From positions 1 through 9,967 of the forward strand of contig JAUWMD010000077.1 of assembly GCA_030613345.1 (NCBI GenBank): 9,967 nt of DNA. Direction: 5' to 3'. The notes under the pieces were generated by a model. The model had not been told where the DNA came from. It searched no databases and saw nothing but the letters and a program-made list of their open reading frames with translations. Within the stretch, counting starts at the first letter, position 1. Each line of letters opens with the position of its first letter. This DNA comes from Candidatus Krumholzibacteriota bacterium. Its GTDB lineage: Bacteria; Krumholzibacteriota; Krumholzibacteriia; Krumholzibacteriales; Krumholzibacteriaceae. The translations under genes and the position numbers were made by a program. Below, piece by piece: positions 1 to 7,281 of the stretch.

Positions 1-190
1 CCGTCACGATCAGTGTGTCGACCTGGGATGAGAGGTTTACCGAGACGGTCATCTCGTCCCTGACGCCGTCACCGTCGGGCGATATCGAGGGGAAATTTAT
101 GAAGATGGAGGCGCTTCCAGCCCAGGCTGCAAGAGCGGCCGCGGTCGAGATCGCCAGTATCGCATGAATTGTCCGGATCGTGCGGTACAC
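1..190 (-). CDS. Secreted protein with N-terminal FlgD-like Ig motif (3' end outside window)
   Basis: Only the first 63 codons are inside the window. The translation has a basic N-terminus (YRTIRT), a hydrophobic Ala/Ile-rich stretch to about residue 27, then INFPSISPDGDGVRDE at about 31-46. The S-P-D/N-G-D-G-x-x-D pattern is the usual opening of FlgD-like Ig modules in exported proteins of FCB-type bacteria, so export by a signal peptide is likely. Start choice: the GTG at 190-188 has GAGG (201-198) 7 nt upstream. An in-frame ATG at 205-203 has no Shine-Dalgarno and would lie only about 7 nt after the transcription start predicted from the promoter at 220-248. The gene runs divergently from the phosphate transporter. 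Its function is unknown; it could be a surface, adhesion or structural protein. Confidence 0.65.
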   Translation of the reverse strand, partial: MYRTIRTIHAILAISTAAALAAWAGSASIFINFPSISPDGDGVRDEMTVSVNLSSQVDTLIVT

Positions 191-219
191 GGGTACGCCT
201 CTCATATGGAGTTCGGTGC

Positions 220-248
220 ATTATATGCAATTACAGGGGGATGGGCAA
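220..248 (-). promoter_or_regulatory. Sigma-70-type promoter for the secreted-protein gene
   Basis: On the minus strand TTGCCC (248-243, 4/6 match to the -35 consensus) is followed by a 17-nt spacer and TATAAT (225-220, perfect -10). The predicted start near 213 gives a leader of about 23 nt to the GTG at 190. This is the best promoter match I found in the window. The match is seen directly; activity is inferred. Confidence 0.65.
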
Positions 249-288
249 ATGAATTATGCCCCCGTGGCAGCGGGGAGTCCCCCCCTGT
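233..288. other. Nested inverted repeats in the divergent intergenic region
   Basis: ACAGGGGG (233-240) and CCCCCTGT (281-288) form a perfect 8-bp inverted repeat. Between the arms lie two smaller ones: GGGCA/TGCCC (243-247 / 257-261) and CCCCG/CGGGG (260-264 / 271-275). The left outer arm falls in the -10/-35 spacer of the minus-strand promoter, and one inner arm covers its -35 box. Because both neighbours point away, this is not a terminator. It could be an operator, or simply G/C-run symmetry. Confidence 0.35.
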
Positions 289-337
289 TTCCGCCCCGAA
301 AATAGCCAGAAACATGCCTGCAGGGTGACATTTATTC

Positions 338-366
338 TTGTAGCAGTGGGATTGTTTGATTATTGT
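338..366 (+). promoter_or_regulatory. Possible promoter for the phosphate cotransporter
   Basis: TTGTAG (338-343, 3/6) and TATTGT (361-366, 4/6) are separated by 17 nt in a locally A/T-rich patch. This would give a leader of about 100 nt ahead of the TTG at 475. That leader contains a tight hairpin, CCGGGC-GAG-GCCCGG (417-431). The match is weak and other positions are possible. No PHO-box-like direct repeat was recognised. Confidence 0.22.
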
Positions 367-474
367 TAGGGTCCTTTCGGTCGTTGGAGTTGATTCGAAG
401 ATTATTCAGGCATCAGCCGGGCGAGGCCCGGCCGGGTCTACGCACGATTTCCAGGCAGACTGAGGAGACAAGGT

Positions 475-2130
475 TTGTTTCAGGACCTGACTTTCCAACT
501 GATCGGCGGTCTCGGTTTCTTTCTCTTCGGCATGAAATTCATGTCCGAGGGCCTGAGAAAGGTGGCGAGCGACCGCCTCAGGAACATCCTCTCGCACCTG
601 ACCAGGAACAGGCTGATCGCGCTTCTCGTCGGGACGGGAGTCACCGCCCTGATCCAGAGCAGCAGCGCGATGACGGTGATGGTGGTCGGATTCGTCAACG
701 CTGGTCTGCTCACATTCAAGCAGGCCATTCCCGTCGTCTTCGGCGCCAATATCGGAACGACCTTTACCGCCTGGCTGGTGAGCTTCTTCGCGGTATTCAA
801 GATCACGCATTACGCACTCCCTGCGGTAGGCATGGGGTTCCTGGCGATGGTCGTAGCGCGAAAACCGGTCGTTCGCCAGTGGGGAGAGGTCCTGTTCGGA
901 TTCGGCGTTCTCTTCGTGGGGATCGGTTTCATGAAGGACGCCTTCATGCCGCTCGAGAGTAGCCAGCGGATCATGGATATCATGGTCAACTTCAGCAGGT
1001 ATCCGATCCTCGGCGTGTTGGTGGGGACCATTATCACGGTACTTCTCCAGAGTTCCAGCGCCACGATCGCCCTTGTCCAGATACTCGCCCTCAATGGACT
1101 GATCGACTTTCCCTCGGCGATCCCGATCATACTGGGCGACAATATCGGTACAACGATCACCGCGCAGATCGCCAGGATCGGGGGCTCAACGGGGGCGAGG
1201 AGGGTCGCCTGGTCGCACACCCTGTTCAACGTGTTCGGTACGCTGTATATGCTGATCTTTCTGTATACGGGGTGGTACAGCCGTTTAATACAGTGGATGG
1301 TGCCCGGGGGGATCGGCCAGAACAATATTATGTTACACATCGCTCTCGCCCACTCGGTCTTCAACGTCTTCAACGTTTTGATCTTCTTCCCGTTTATCCC
1401 GGCGATTCAAAAGGTGGTCGAGAGGTTGATCAAGCCAACGGGGGATGTGGTCGATTTCGAACCGCAATACCTCGAGAAGCATCTCCTCGAGACGCCGCCG
1501 ATCGCGCTCGAACAGAGCAAGAAAGAGATCATCAGGATGCTTGACCTCTCGGGATCGGCCCTGAAGGACGCTTATGAGATGTACAGGTCGGGAAGCGCCG
1601 AGCTGGCGAAGAAGGTAGACCGGCGCGAGCAGGCCGTCGACAATCTGCAGGCCGAGATCACCCGCTACATGATCGACATATCGATGGAGGGGCTGGAGAA
1701 GGAGGAGGCCGAACAGATCCCCGTCTTGATCCATTCGGTCAACGACATCGAGCGGATCGCCGACAACGCGGTCAACATAGTCGAGCTCGGCCAGCGCCGC
1801 AACGACAAGGACCTGAGCTTCTCGGGCATGGCGATAGATGAGCTCGATGGCATGTACAAGATCGTAGTCGACATGCTTGACGACGTGTCCAGGGGACTGG
1901 GGGCTGACGATCTCGATGCCGCCAGGGAAGCCCTGATCAAGGAGGAGGAGCTGAACAGGCTGCAACGCTCGCTGCGGAAGTCTCATGTGATGAGACTCAA
2001 CGAGGGCTCCTGCAATATAATCTCCGGAATAATCTTCATCGACTGTGTCGACTGTTTCGAGAAGATCGGGGACCATCTGTCCAATATCGCAGAAGGAGTG
2101 CGCGGCGGGCTTCGCTGGGATTCTTCCTGA
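475..2130 (+). CDS. Na+/phosphate cotransporter with PhoU-like domain (NptA/PNaS family)
   Basis: Inner-membrane transporter predicted to import inorganic phosphate with sodium. The 551-residue protein has the two inverted repeats that define the family. Repeat 1 carries QSSSA (61-65) and GANIGTT (90-96); repeat 2 carries QSSSA (192-196) and GDNIGTT (221-227). About eight hydrophobic segments span residues 8-312. From about 345 to the end lies a helical, acidic PhoU-like domain (heptad-rich, with the DIERIADNAVNI and CFEKIGDHLSNI stretches typical of PhoU repeats), so activity may be tied to phosphate status. The length is normal for the fused form. Start choice: TTG at 475 has GAGGAG (462-467) 7 nt upstream, and no upstream in-frame ATG or GTG competes. 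The gene stands alone on its strand and ends at a strong terminator. The transported ion is inferred from the family. Confidence 0.93.
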   Translation: MFQDLTFQLIGGLGFFLFGMKFMSEGLRKVASDRLRNILSHLTRNRLIALLVGTGVTALIQSSSAMTVMVVGFVNAGLLTFKQAIPVVFGANIGTTFTAWLVSFFAVFKITHYALPAVGMGFLAMVVARKPVVRQWGEVLFGFGVLFVGIGFMKDAFMPLESSQRIMDIMVNFSRYPILGVLVGTIITVLLQSSSATIALVQILALNGLIDFPSAIPIILGDNIGTTITAQIARIGGSTGARRVAWSHTLFNVFGTLYMLIFLYTGWYSRLIQWMVPGGIGQNNIMLHIALAHSVFNVFNVLIFFPFIPAIQKVVERLIKPTGDVVDFEPQYLEKHLLETPPIALEQSKKEIIRMLDLSGSALKDAYEMYRSGSAELAKKVDRREQAVDNLQAEITRYMIDISMEGLEKEEAEQIPVLIHSVNDIERIADNAVNIVELGQRRNDKDLSFSGMAIDELDGMYKIVVDMLDDVSRGLGADDLDAAREALIKEEELNRLQRSLRKSHVMRLNEGSCNIISGIIFIDCVDCFEKIGDHLSNIAEGVRGGLRWDSS

Positions 2131-2134
2131 GTGA

Positions 2135-4279
2135 TTACGGCCGGGGGACAGCTTCCCCGGCCTTTCTCATGAGCCTCTCGCCATGCGCGTGCGTGGGCGG
2201 GTTGAGCCTGTCGAGCCGGGCCGCCGACCGAAGGTGCTCGAGCGCCGCCCCGTATTCGCCGAGATTTTCCAGGACAACGCTCATGTTGAAATGAAGCTGA
2301 GGTATCTGCACATGTTCCTGCAGCGCCCTCGCCAGTATTTTCCGTGCCCTTTCCCATTCACCCAGCTCCATTTCCAGAGTGGCGAGGTTGTTCAGCGAGA
2401 CCCAGTCGGCCGGGAAGAGCCTCCTTGCATACCGGTACATCTTCCTCGCACCGTTATAATCCTCGTTTTTCTGGAACTCGGCCCCCCTGTTCAGGACTGC
2501 CGAGGTGAGGTTCCTCGCGTATTCCCTGTTCTCAGGATCAAGCTCCAGGGCCCTTTCGTAGGCCTCGCCCGCCCCCTGATACATGTTGCCGTGATTGCGG
2601 GCGTAACCGAGGCGCGTCCACAGCCTGGCGCTGTCGGGGAACTCCGATACGAGCGTCTCCAGCTCCTGCGAGGCCTCTGTGAACCACCGGTGCTCGATAT
2701 ACGCCTCGGCCAGTGCCGTCCTGTAGACATGGTTCTCCGGGTCGATCGTCGACGCTCTGTGAAAAAAGGTGATCGCGTCGAGCGGATTCTCCAGCTTCAT
2801 CTCCGCCATGCCGAGCCTGTGCAATATACCGGCGTTTTCCGGATCCTTCCCGGCAGCGTCGGACCACCATTCGGCGGCCTTCCCGTAATCCCTCGCGTAC
2901 CAGGCCTGGGCTCCGATCACCGTCTCGGCCTTCCCGGCCGGGAGTGGCAGGTCGAGGATCCTTCTCTCGCCCGCCTCGAGCGAGAAGTTCGTGACAACGA
3001 CCGGTATCAGATGGAAGAGGCCGAGAGCTGCAAGTGCGGCGGCGGCGGCCTTGAACTCCTTCAGTGATGCGGCCCTGCTCCGCAGCGCCGCGGCTGCATA
3101 GACGGCCATGGCGGCAGAGGCGGGGACTACGAGCTCCCACCTCAAGCCTCCGCGGATCCTCGGCGCCGCCAGAAATATGAATACGGCGGCGGAGGCGGCG
3201 GTAACCAGGAGGAATCTCATGGTCCCCGGTCCAGGGCCGTCTGAAGAGGATCCGTTTCCGGCGGGAGCTCCGCGTTTCCCGTTTCTCGAGACGGCGAGGA
3301 CGACCGCCAGTAGTGCGGCGGGGCCCGCCAGAACGAGCGAATTGAATGCGAGCGACAGCGCCCCTGCGGCTCCGGTCCCGGCTAAGGAAGATAAAGCGCG
3401 CGAGGCGGCGTCCGCCAGGTTCGTCGATATTCCGGGAAGACCCGCGAGCCGGGATGTGGCGAGGTCGACGGCGATCCAGCAGGCCGCTATCGTTCCGGTG
3501 GTGGTGACCGCCTCGAGGCGGCTTTCCCTGAGCCGCGCCGCGGAGAGCAGGAGATACAGCAGTGGGATTATCAGGAAGATATTCGAGACGTGGAGCAGGA
3601 TGGCGGCGGTGGCCGCAAGTGCGGGGACGACCAGGGGGATCGCACCACCGCGAAGACGAACGATCGAAAGCCAGATGAACAGCCCCGTTCCGGCGGTGGC
3701 GAGCGGAGAGGCGTCTCCGTAGCCGAAGAATACGATGAAATAGCCGCCCGTGAGCGTGAAGGCCGTTGCAGGGAAAGCGACTTTTGAGGCGGCGCCGAAC
3801 GATGCCCGGACCGATGCGGCGAAGAATATTCCGGCGATGACGCTCAGCAGGGCGGAGGTCTCGAACGAGTTCCAGAACAGCAGCCGGTTGAGCAGTTCGA
3901 AAAATCCGCGCGACAGCGCCGTGGCCAGGGGAGCGGAGGACAGCATCGTGACTCCCCGCCCGACGGCGAGTCCCATCGAGTATCCGTCACCCCAGAGGAA
4001 ATGACTGCTCCGCAGCAGCCACAGCAGCACGAAAGCGGCCGCTGCCACGGCGACGGCTGCTTTCCTCGAAAACCTGTCGGGGAGCTCGAGTACCTTCGCA
4101 AATTCCTTTCGGATCCTGCCTGTCAGCAGCAGGAGAAGAGCGGCCGCAAAAACCGTGGCCGTCGTGAGCGAGACGCTCCTCCACGAACTCGCGCCCCAGA
4201 GCAGCGTTTCCTGTGAGGTCGATGCAGCAATCAGCAGAACGATAAACGCGACAAAGAAGATCCGGATCGTCAGACTCAC
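2135..4279 (-). CDS. Polytopic membrane protein with C-terminal TPR repeats, function unknown
   Basis: A 714-residue protein in two parts. Residues 1 to about 440 hold roughly ten to twelve hydrophobic segments, with a glycine/serine-rich hydrophilic loop near 333-352. Residues 456-700 hold about six to seven TPR-type 34-residue repeats with signatures such as LDPEN and IDPEN. Between the third hydrophobic segment and the next is HFLWGDGYSMG (93-103). An acidic motif in the first long loop plus C-terminal TPRs resembles GT-C glycosyltransferase-like TPR proteins, but I do not see enough to call that activity. Start choice: GTG at 4279-4277 has GGAGG (4291-4287) 7 nt upstream and overlaps the symporter stop by 4 nt (GTGA), implying translational coupling. 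TPRs suggest protein-protein contacts, probably as an assembly or anchoring platform; this is inference. Confidence 0.85.
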   Translation of the reverse strand: MSLTIRIFFVAFIVLLIAASTSQETLLWGASSWRSVSLTTATVFAAALLLLLTGRIRKEFAKVLELPDRFSRKAAVAVAAAAFVLLWLLRSSHFLWGDGYSMGLAVGRGVTMLSSAPLATALSRGFFELLNRLLFWNSFETSALLSVIAGIFFAASVRASFGAASKVAFPATAFTLTGGYFIVFFGYGDASPLATAGTGLFIWLSIVRLRGGAIPLVVPALAATAAILLHVSNIFLIIPLLYLLLSAARLRESRLEAVTTTGTIAACWIAVDLATSRLAGLPGISTNLADAASRALSSLAGTGAAGALSLAFNSLVLAGPAALLAVVLAVSRNGKRGAPAGNGSSSDGPGPGTMRFLLVTAASAAVFIFLAAPRIRGGLRWELVVPASAAMAVYAAAALRSRAASLKEFKAAAAALAALGLFHLIPVVVTNFSLEAGERRILDLPLPAGKAETVIGAQAWYARDYGKAAEWWSDAAGKDPENAGILHRLGMAEMKLENPLDAITFFHRASTIDPENHVYRTALAEAYIEHRWFTEASQELETLVSEFPDSARLWTRLGYARNHGNMYQGAGEAYERALELDPENREYARNLTSAVLNRGAEFQKNEDYNGARKMYRYARRLFPADWVSLNNLATLEMELGEWERARKILARALQEHVQIPQLHFNMSVVLENLGEYGAALEHLRSAARLDRLNPPTHAHGERLMRKAGEAVPRP
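2139..2167 (+). terminator. Rho-independent terminator of the phosphate cotransporter gene
   Basis: GGCCGGGG (2139-2146) pairs perfectly with CCCCGGCC (2155-2162) around an 8-nt loop and is followed by TTTCT. It begins 9 nt after the TGA of the cotransporter. The whole stem-loop also encodes the last residues of the convergent gene on the minus strand, whose TAA is at 2137-2135. On the minus strand no T-run follows the stem, so it should act only on the plus strand. Confidence 0.8.
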
Positions 4280-5553
4280 CAGCTTTCCTCCAGGTTCTTC
4301 GGCTTGCCCAGCTCGCCCTCCGTGGAGGCGACGATAACTGCGGCGGAGGCGTCACCGGTGACATTGACGGCGGACCTGAGCATGTCGAGGATCCGGTCTA
4401 CCCCGAGTATCAGTGCGATTCCCTCGAGGGGGATGCCTATCTGCTCGAGCACCATCGCGAGGGTGATCAGGCCGACTCCCGGTACGCCGGCCGCGCCGAT
4501 CGATGCGAGCGTGGCCATAAGCACGATCGTGACCTGATCGCCGAAGGAGAGGTCGATCCCGTAGACCTGTGCGATGAAGACCGCCGCCACGCCCTGGTAG
4601 AGGGCCGTTCCATCCATGTTGATCGTGGCCCCAAGTGGAAGGACGAAGCTCGTCACCTCGTCGGAGACACCGAGGTTGTCCTCGGCGCACTCCATCGTCA
4701 CCGGCAGGGTGGCGCTGCTCGACGACGTCGAGAAGGCGATCAGCTGCGCCGGCCTGATCCCGCGGAAGAAGTCACGTGCCTTCATCCCCGAGAAAATCCT
4801 TACGGCGGAGGAATAAACGAAGATCATATGTATGAAGAGGCCTGCCGCGACAACGAGGGAATAGCTCAGCAGCGAGATCAGGATGTCGGCGCCGAACTGA
4901 CCGACAACCGCTGCGATCAGGGCCAGGACGCCGAGTGGAGCGAGCTTCATGATGATGTGGACTATCCGGATCATCGTCTCGTTGACCGCCTCGAAGAATC
5001 CGATCAGCGGCTTTGCCCGGTCTCCGGGGACGAGCGTCGCCGCGACCCCGAATATAAGCGCGAAGAATATTATCTGAAGCAGGTTTCCCTCCGCGAGGCT
5101 CTCGAGCGGGTTGAGGGGGACGATCTCGATGAGCGTATCGATCACTCCGGGCTTCTCCATCGCTATTTCGATCTTCTCGCCTGCGGCGCTGCCGTACGAG
5201 CTCATCAGGCCGTCCCTCGTCGCGGAATCGATGTTTCTGCCCGGCCCGACGGCGTTGGCCAGCAGAAGGCCAATAGTGATCGCCAGCGCGGTGGTGCAGA
5301 GGTAGTACCCCATCGTCTTCAGGCCTATCCGGCCGAGTTTGCGGATATCGCCGAGGCTCGCCGTCCCGATGAACAGGGAGGAGAAGACGAGCGGTACGAC
5401 GATCATTCTGATAAGGCGTATGAACAGGATCCCGACCGGTCTGATGTACTCCGCCTTCGGCCCGAGGATAAGGCCGAGAGGGATACCGAGAAACATCGCG
5501 ATGAGGATCTTCGTGTGGAGTTTCGTCTGTCTGAACCATACGAACGGGTTCAT
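4276..5553 (-). CDS. Dicarboxylate/amino acid:cation symporter (DAACS), probably glutamate/aspartate
   Basis: Secondary transporter of the GltP/GltPh family, using Na+ or H+ to take up acidic amino acids or dicarboxylates across the inner membrane. The 425-residue length is typical. Visible motifs are the HP1 serine-rich tip SSSSATLP (277-284), NMDGT in TM7 (312-316), HP2 GVPGVG (356-361), and TM8 DRILDMLRSAVNVTGD (386-401). The TM8 stretch keeps the positions known in GltPh for cation and substrate binding (D386, D390, R393, N397, D401). R393 matches the arginine that contacts the side-chain carboxylate, which favours glutamate/aspartate over neutral amino acids. Start: ATG 5553-5551 with GGAGG (5565-5561) 7 nt upstream. 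It is the first gene of a two-gene unit with the TPR membrane protein. Exact substrate and coupling ion are not determined by sequence. Confidence 0.94.
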   Translation of the reverse strand: MNPFVWFRQTKLHTKILIAMFLGIPLGLILGPKAEYIRPVGILFIRLIRMIVVPLVFSSLFIGTASLGDIRKLGRIGLKTMGYYLCTTALAITIGLLLANAVGPGRNIDSATRDGLMSSYGSAAGEKIEIAMEKPGVIDTLIEIVPLNPLESLAEGNLLQIIFFALIFGVAATLVPGDRAKPLIGFFEAVNETMIRIVHIIMKLAPLGVLALIAAVVGQFGADILISLLSYSLVVAAGLFIHMIFVYSSAVRIFSGMKARDFFRGIRPAQLIAFSTSSSSATLPVTMECAEDNLGVSDEVTSFVLPLGATINMDGTALYQGVAAVFIAQVYGIDLSFGDQVTIVLMATLASIGAAGVPGVGLITLAMVLEQIGIPLEGIALILGVDRILDMLRSAVNVTGDASAAVIVASTEGELGKPKNLEESW

Positions 5554-5565
5554 GGAGGATCCTCC
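5554..5565 (-). promoter_or_regulatory. Palindromic ribosome-binding site of the symporter gene
   Basis: The Shine-Dalgarno GGAGG of the symporter is one half of a perfect 12-bp palindrome, GGAGGATCCTCC, ending directly at the ATG. In RNA the 4-bp stem GGAG/CTCC with a GATC loop could partly hide the SD. The palindrome is seen; an effect on translation is speculative. Confidence 0.4.
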
Positions 5566-5674
5566 CGGGCGTGAACGCGGCTTCGGCGGGCGCCGGCCGT
5601 ATCCGGACTCCCTGAATTGCCTTGAATTCCCAGATAATGTAAGACAGAATCCTCTCGATTAAAAGGGTTTTCAG

Positions 5675-5686
5675 CCCCGAAGGGGG
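5675..5686 (+). promoter_or_regulatory. Ribosome-binding site fixing the exported start of the methyltransferase
   Basis: AGGGGG (5681-5686) lies 7 nt before the ATG at 5694, giving a good Shine-Dalgarno match. This decides in favour of the longer protein with its N-terminal signal. The preceding CCCC (5675-5678) can pair with GGGG (5682-5685) across a GAA loop, so the site may be partly masked. Confidence 0.6.
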
Positions 5687-5693
5687 ACCGCAT

Positions 5694-6422
5694 ATGCTGA
5701 GTACACGTATTGCAGCCCGCGCCGCCGCCGTCCTCGTGTTCCTGGCGGTCCTGCCCTGCGGATGTTCGTCGGGCGAGCAGGCCTACGCGAAGATGCGCGA
5801 GCGGATGGTCCGGGAGGATATCGCCGCGAGGGGGATCGCCGACCTGCGCGTCCTTGAATCGATGATGCGGGTGCCGCGCCATCTCTTCGTGCCGGTCCGT
5901 CTCAGGGATGTCGCATATATCGACAGCCCGCTGCCGATCGGAGAGAACCAGACGATCTCCCAGCCCTACATCGTCGCCCTGATGACCGAGTCTCTCGGTC
6001 TCGGGGACAGTGCGAGGGTGCTGGAGATAGGCACCGGATCGGGGTACCAGGCGGCCGTGCTGGCCGGCATAGCCGATTCGGTCTATTCGATAGAGATAAT
6101 CCCCGCGCTCGCCGAAAGCGCCGCGGCCCTGCTCGATTCACTGGGCTATGGAAACGTCGCCGTGCGAAGCGGCGACGGTTATTTCGGCTGGCCGGAGAAG
6201 GCGCCGTTCGACGGCATAATAGTGACGGCCGCCGCCCCCGGGCTGCCTCCGCTTCTGGCGGAGCAGCTCGCCGAGGGAGGGAGGCTGGTGATCCCCGTCG
6301 GGGACAGGCGCCAGGACCTTCAAACATATGAAAAGACTTCGTCGGGATTGAAACTGCTCTCATCGCTGCCGGTGAGGTTCGTGCCGATGACGGGAAAAAT
6401 CAGGAAAGAAGGCGAGGAATGA
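5694..6422 (+). CDS. pcm: Protein-L-isoaspartate O-methyltransferase with export signal
   Basis: The family uses S-adenosylmethionine to methylate the free carboxyl of L-isoaspartyl residues in damaged proteins, starting their repair. Seen in the 242 residues: the PCMT signature NQTISQPYIVA (85-95), SAM-binding motif I VLEIGTGSGYQAA (109-121), SGDGY (159-163), PFDGIIVTAA (171-180) and RFVPM (228-232). Cytosolic homologues such as E. coli Pcm begin near residue 38 here. The extra N-terminus is a signal peptide (RIAARAAAVLVFLAVL) followed by PCGC, giving a slightly irregular lipobox with Cys24, so the protein is probably a lipoprotein or otherwise exported. Start: ATG 5694 with AGGGGG 7 nt upstream; internal ATGs (M34, M38) lack a good SD. 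It overlaps the downstream M48 protease gene by 4 nt (ATGA). Export leaves the source of SAM unexplained. Confidence 0.9.
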   Translation: MLSTRIAARAAAVLVFLAVLPCGCSSGEQAYAKMRERMVREDIAARGIADLRVLESMMRVPRHLFVPVRLRDVAYIDSPLPIGENQTISQPYIVALMTESLGLGDSARVLEIGTGSGYQAAVLAGIADSVYSIEIIPALAESAAALLDSLGYGNVAVRSGDGYFGWPEKAPFDGIIVTAAAPGLPPLLAEQLAEGGRLVIPVGDRRQDLQTYEKTSSGLKLLSSLPVRFVPMTGKIRKEGEE

Positions 6423-7276
6423 ACATGTCGACTTTGAAACTCAGCTTCAATCGGATTTGGTTCAACAAGCTCCCGTTGAGAAAGCTTCGTTTCAGATGGA
6501 CGGTCATCGTCGTGCTTGCCGTCGCGGTCGTCGGATGCGCGACCTCCGGGATCAACAAGGGGGACTTTAACTTCGTCACGAGTTCCGAGGAAGTCGCCAT
6601 GGGCAAGGAATTCGCGGGTGAGATAGAGACGCAGTTCGAGATATACGACGATGCTCAGCTGGCGGCCTACGTCCAGAATGTCGGGGGCAGGATCGCCGCC
6701 GTGTGCCACAGGCAGGACATCGAATATCATTTTACCGTCGTCAACAAGGACGAGATGAACGCCTTCGCCTTGCCCGGCGGCTATATATATATTTATACGG
6801 GCCTGATGCCGGTGCTGGACAACGAGGCGCAGCTCGCCGCAGTGCTGGCCCACGAGGTCGGCCACGTGACTGCCCGCCATTCCACCGAGCGTCTGACGGC
6901 GATGTACGGCGCCCAGATCGCGGTCAGCCTGTTGCTGGGAGAGAACCCGCAGGAATACAAGGTGCTCATAGCCAATATCTTCTCCACGACAGGTTTCCTC
7001 GCCTACAGCCGGGCGAACGAGTTCGAGGCCGACAGGCTGGGAACGGCGTATACCTCGCTGGCCGGATACGACCCCGAAGGGATGGCCGAGCTGCTGGGCA
7101 AGTTCATCGACACCGAATCGAGGGAGCCGTCGAAGCTCGAGGAGTGGCTTTCGACCCATCCGCCCGCCAGGGACAGGATCGGCAAGGTCGACGTGCTGGC
7201 CGCCAGTCTGCCTTTGGCGGGGATCGGCGAGAGAAACGCCGCCCGATACGCCGAGATGAAAGCCCGCCTGCCGTAG
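6419..7276 (+). CDS. M48-family zinc metalloprotease, lipoprotein
   Basis: Predicted envelope protease of the M48 (BepA/LoiP/YcaL-like) group, degrading misfolded or misassembled exported proteins. Residues: long basic N-region, hydrophobic stretch VIVVLAVAV (29-37), lipobox VVGC with Cys40, conserved GGYIYIYTGL (120-129), zinc site HEVGH (145-149) and third-ligand motif EFEAD (201-205, ExxxD). The domain is complete, and STHPP (near residue 244) is the usual C-terminal family motif. There is no TPR domain, so it is the short LoiP/YcaL-like form. Start: ATG 6419 overlaps the methyltransferase stop. The second Met at 6425, two codons in, has GAGGA (6414-6418) at 6 nt and may be the true start. 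The four-base overlap indicates co-translation with the methyltransferase. It ends 5 nt before the convergent prenyltransferase gene. Substrates unknown. Confidence 0.92.
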   Translation: MNMSTLKLSFNRIWFNKLPLRKLRFRWTVIVVLAVAVVGCATSGINKGDFNFVTSSEEVAMGKEFAGEIETQFEIYDDAQLAAYVQNVGGRIAAVCHRQDIEYHFTVVNKDEMNAFALPGGYIYIYTGLMPVLDNEAQLAAVLAHEVGHVTARHSTERLTAMYGAQIAVSLLLGENPQEYKVLIANIFSTTGFLAYSRANEFEADRLGTAYTSLAGYDPEGMAELLGKFIDTESREPSKLEEWLSTHPPARDRIGKVDVLAASLPLAGIGERNAARYAEMKARLP

Positions 7277-7281
7277 ATCGG

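Noticed and set aside
4828..5574. A 248-codon plus-strand open frame over the symporter
   Set aside because: It is a mirror of the symporter's codons. The translation is a charged, Asp/Arg-rich composition with no hydrophobic core or motif, and it has no convincing ribosome-binding site.
5617..5653. Promoter for the methyltransferase (GATAAT at 5633-5638, or TTGAAT-17-CAGAAT from 5622)
   Set aside because: GATAAT has no acceptable -35 at 15-18 nt, and the alternative pair matches only 4/6 in each box. A promoter must exist in 5554-5693 but I cannot place it.
5793..5807. Internal ATG starts (M34, M38) giving a normal cytosolic methyltransferase
   Set aside because: Neither has a good Shine-Dalgarno, whereas the ATG at 5694 has AGGGGG at 7 nt and is followed by a textbook hydrophobic signal stretch.
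6782..6797. Short TA repeat in the M48 protease gene as a possible phase-variation tract
   Set aside because: It encodes the conserved GGYIYIYTGL motif of the family, the frame is intact and the tract is short and interrupted.
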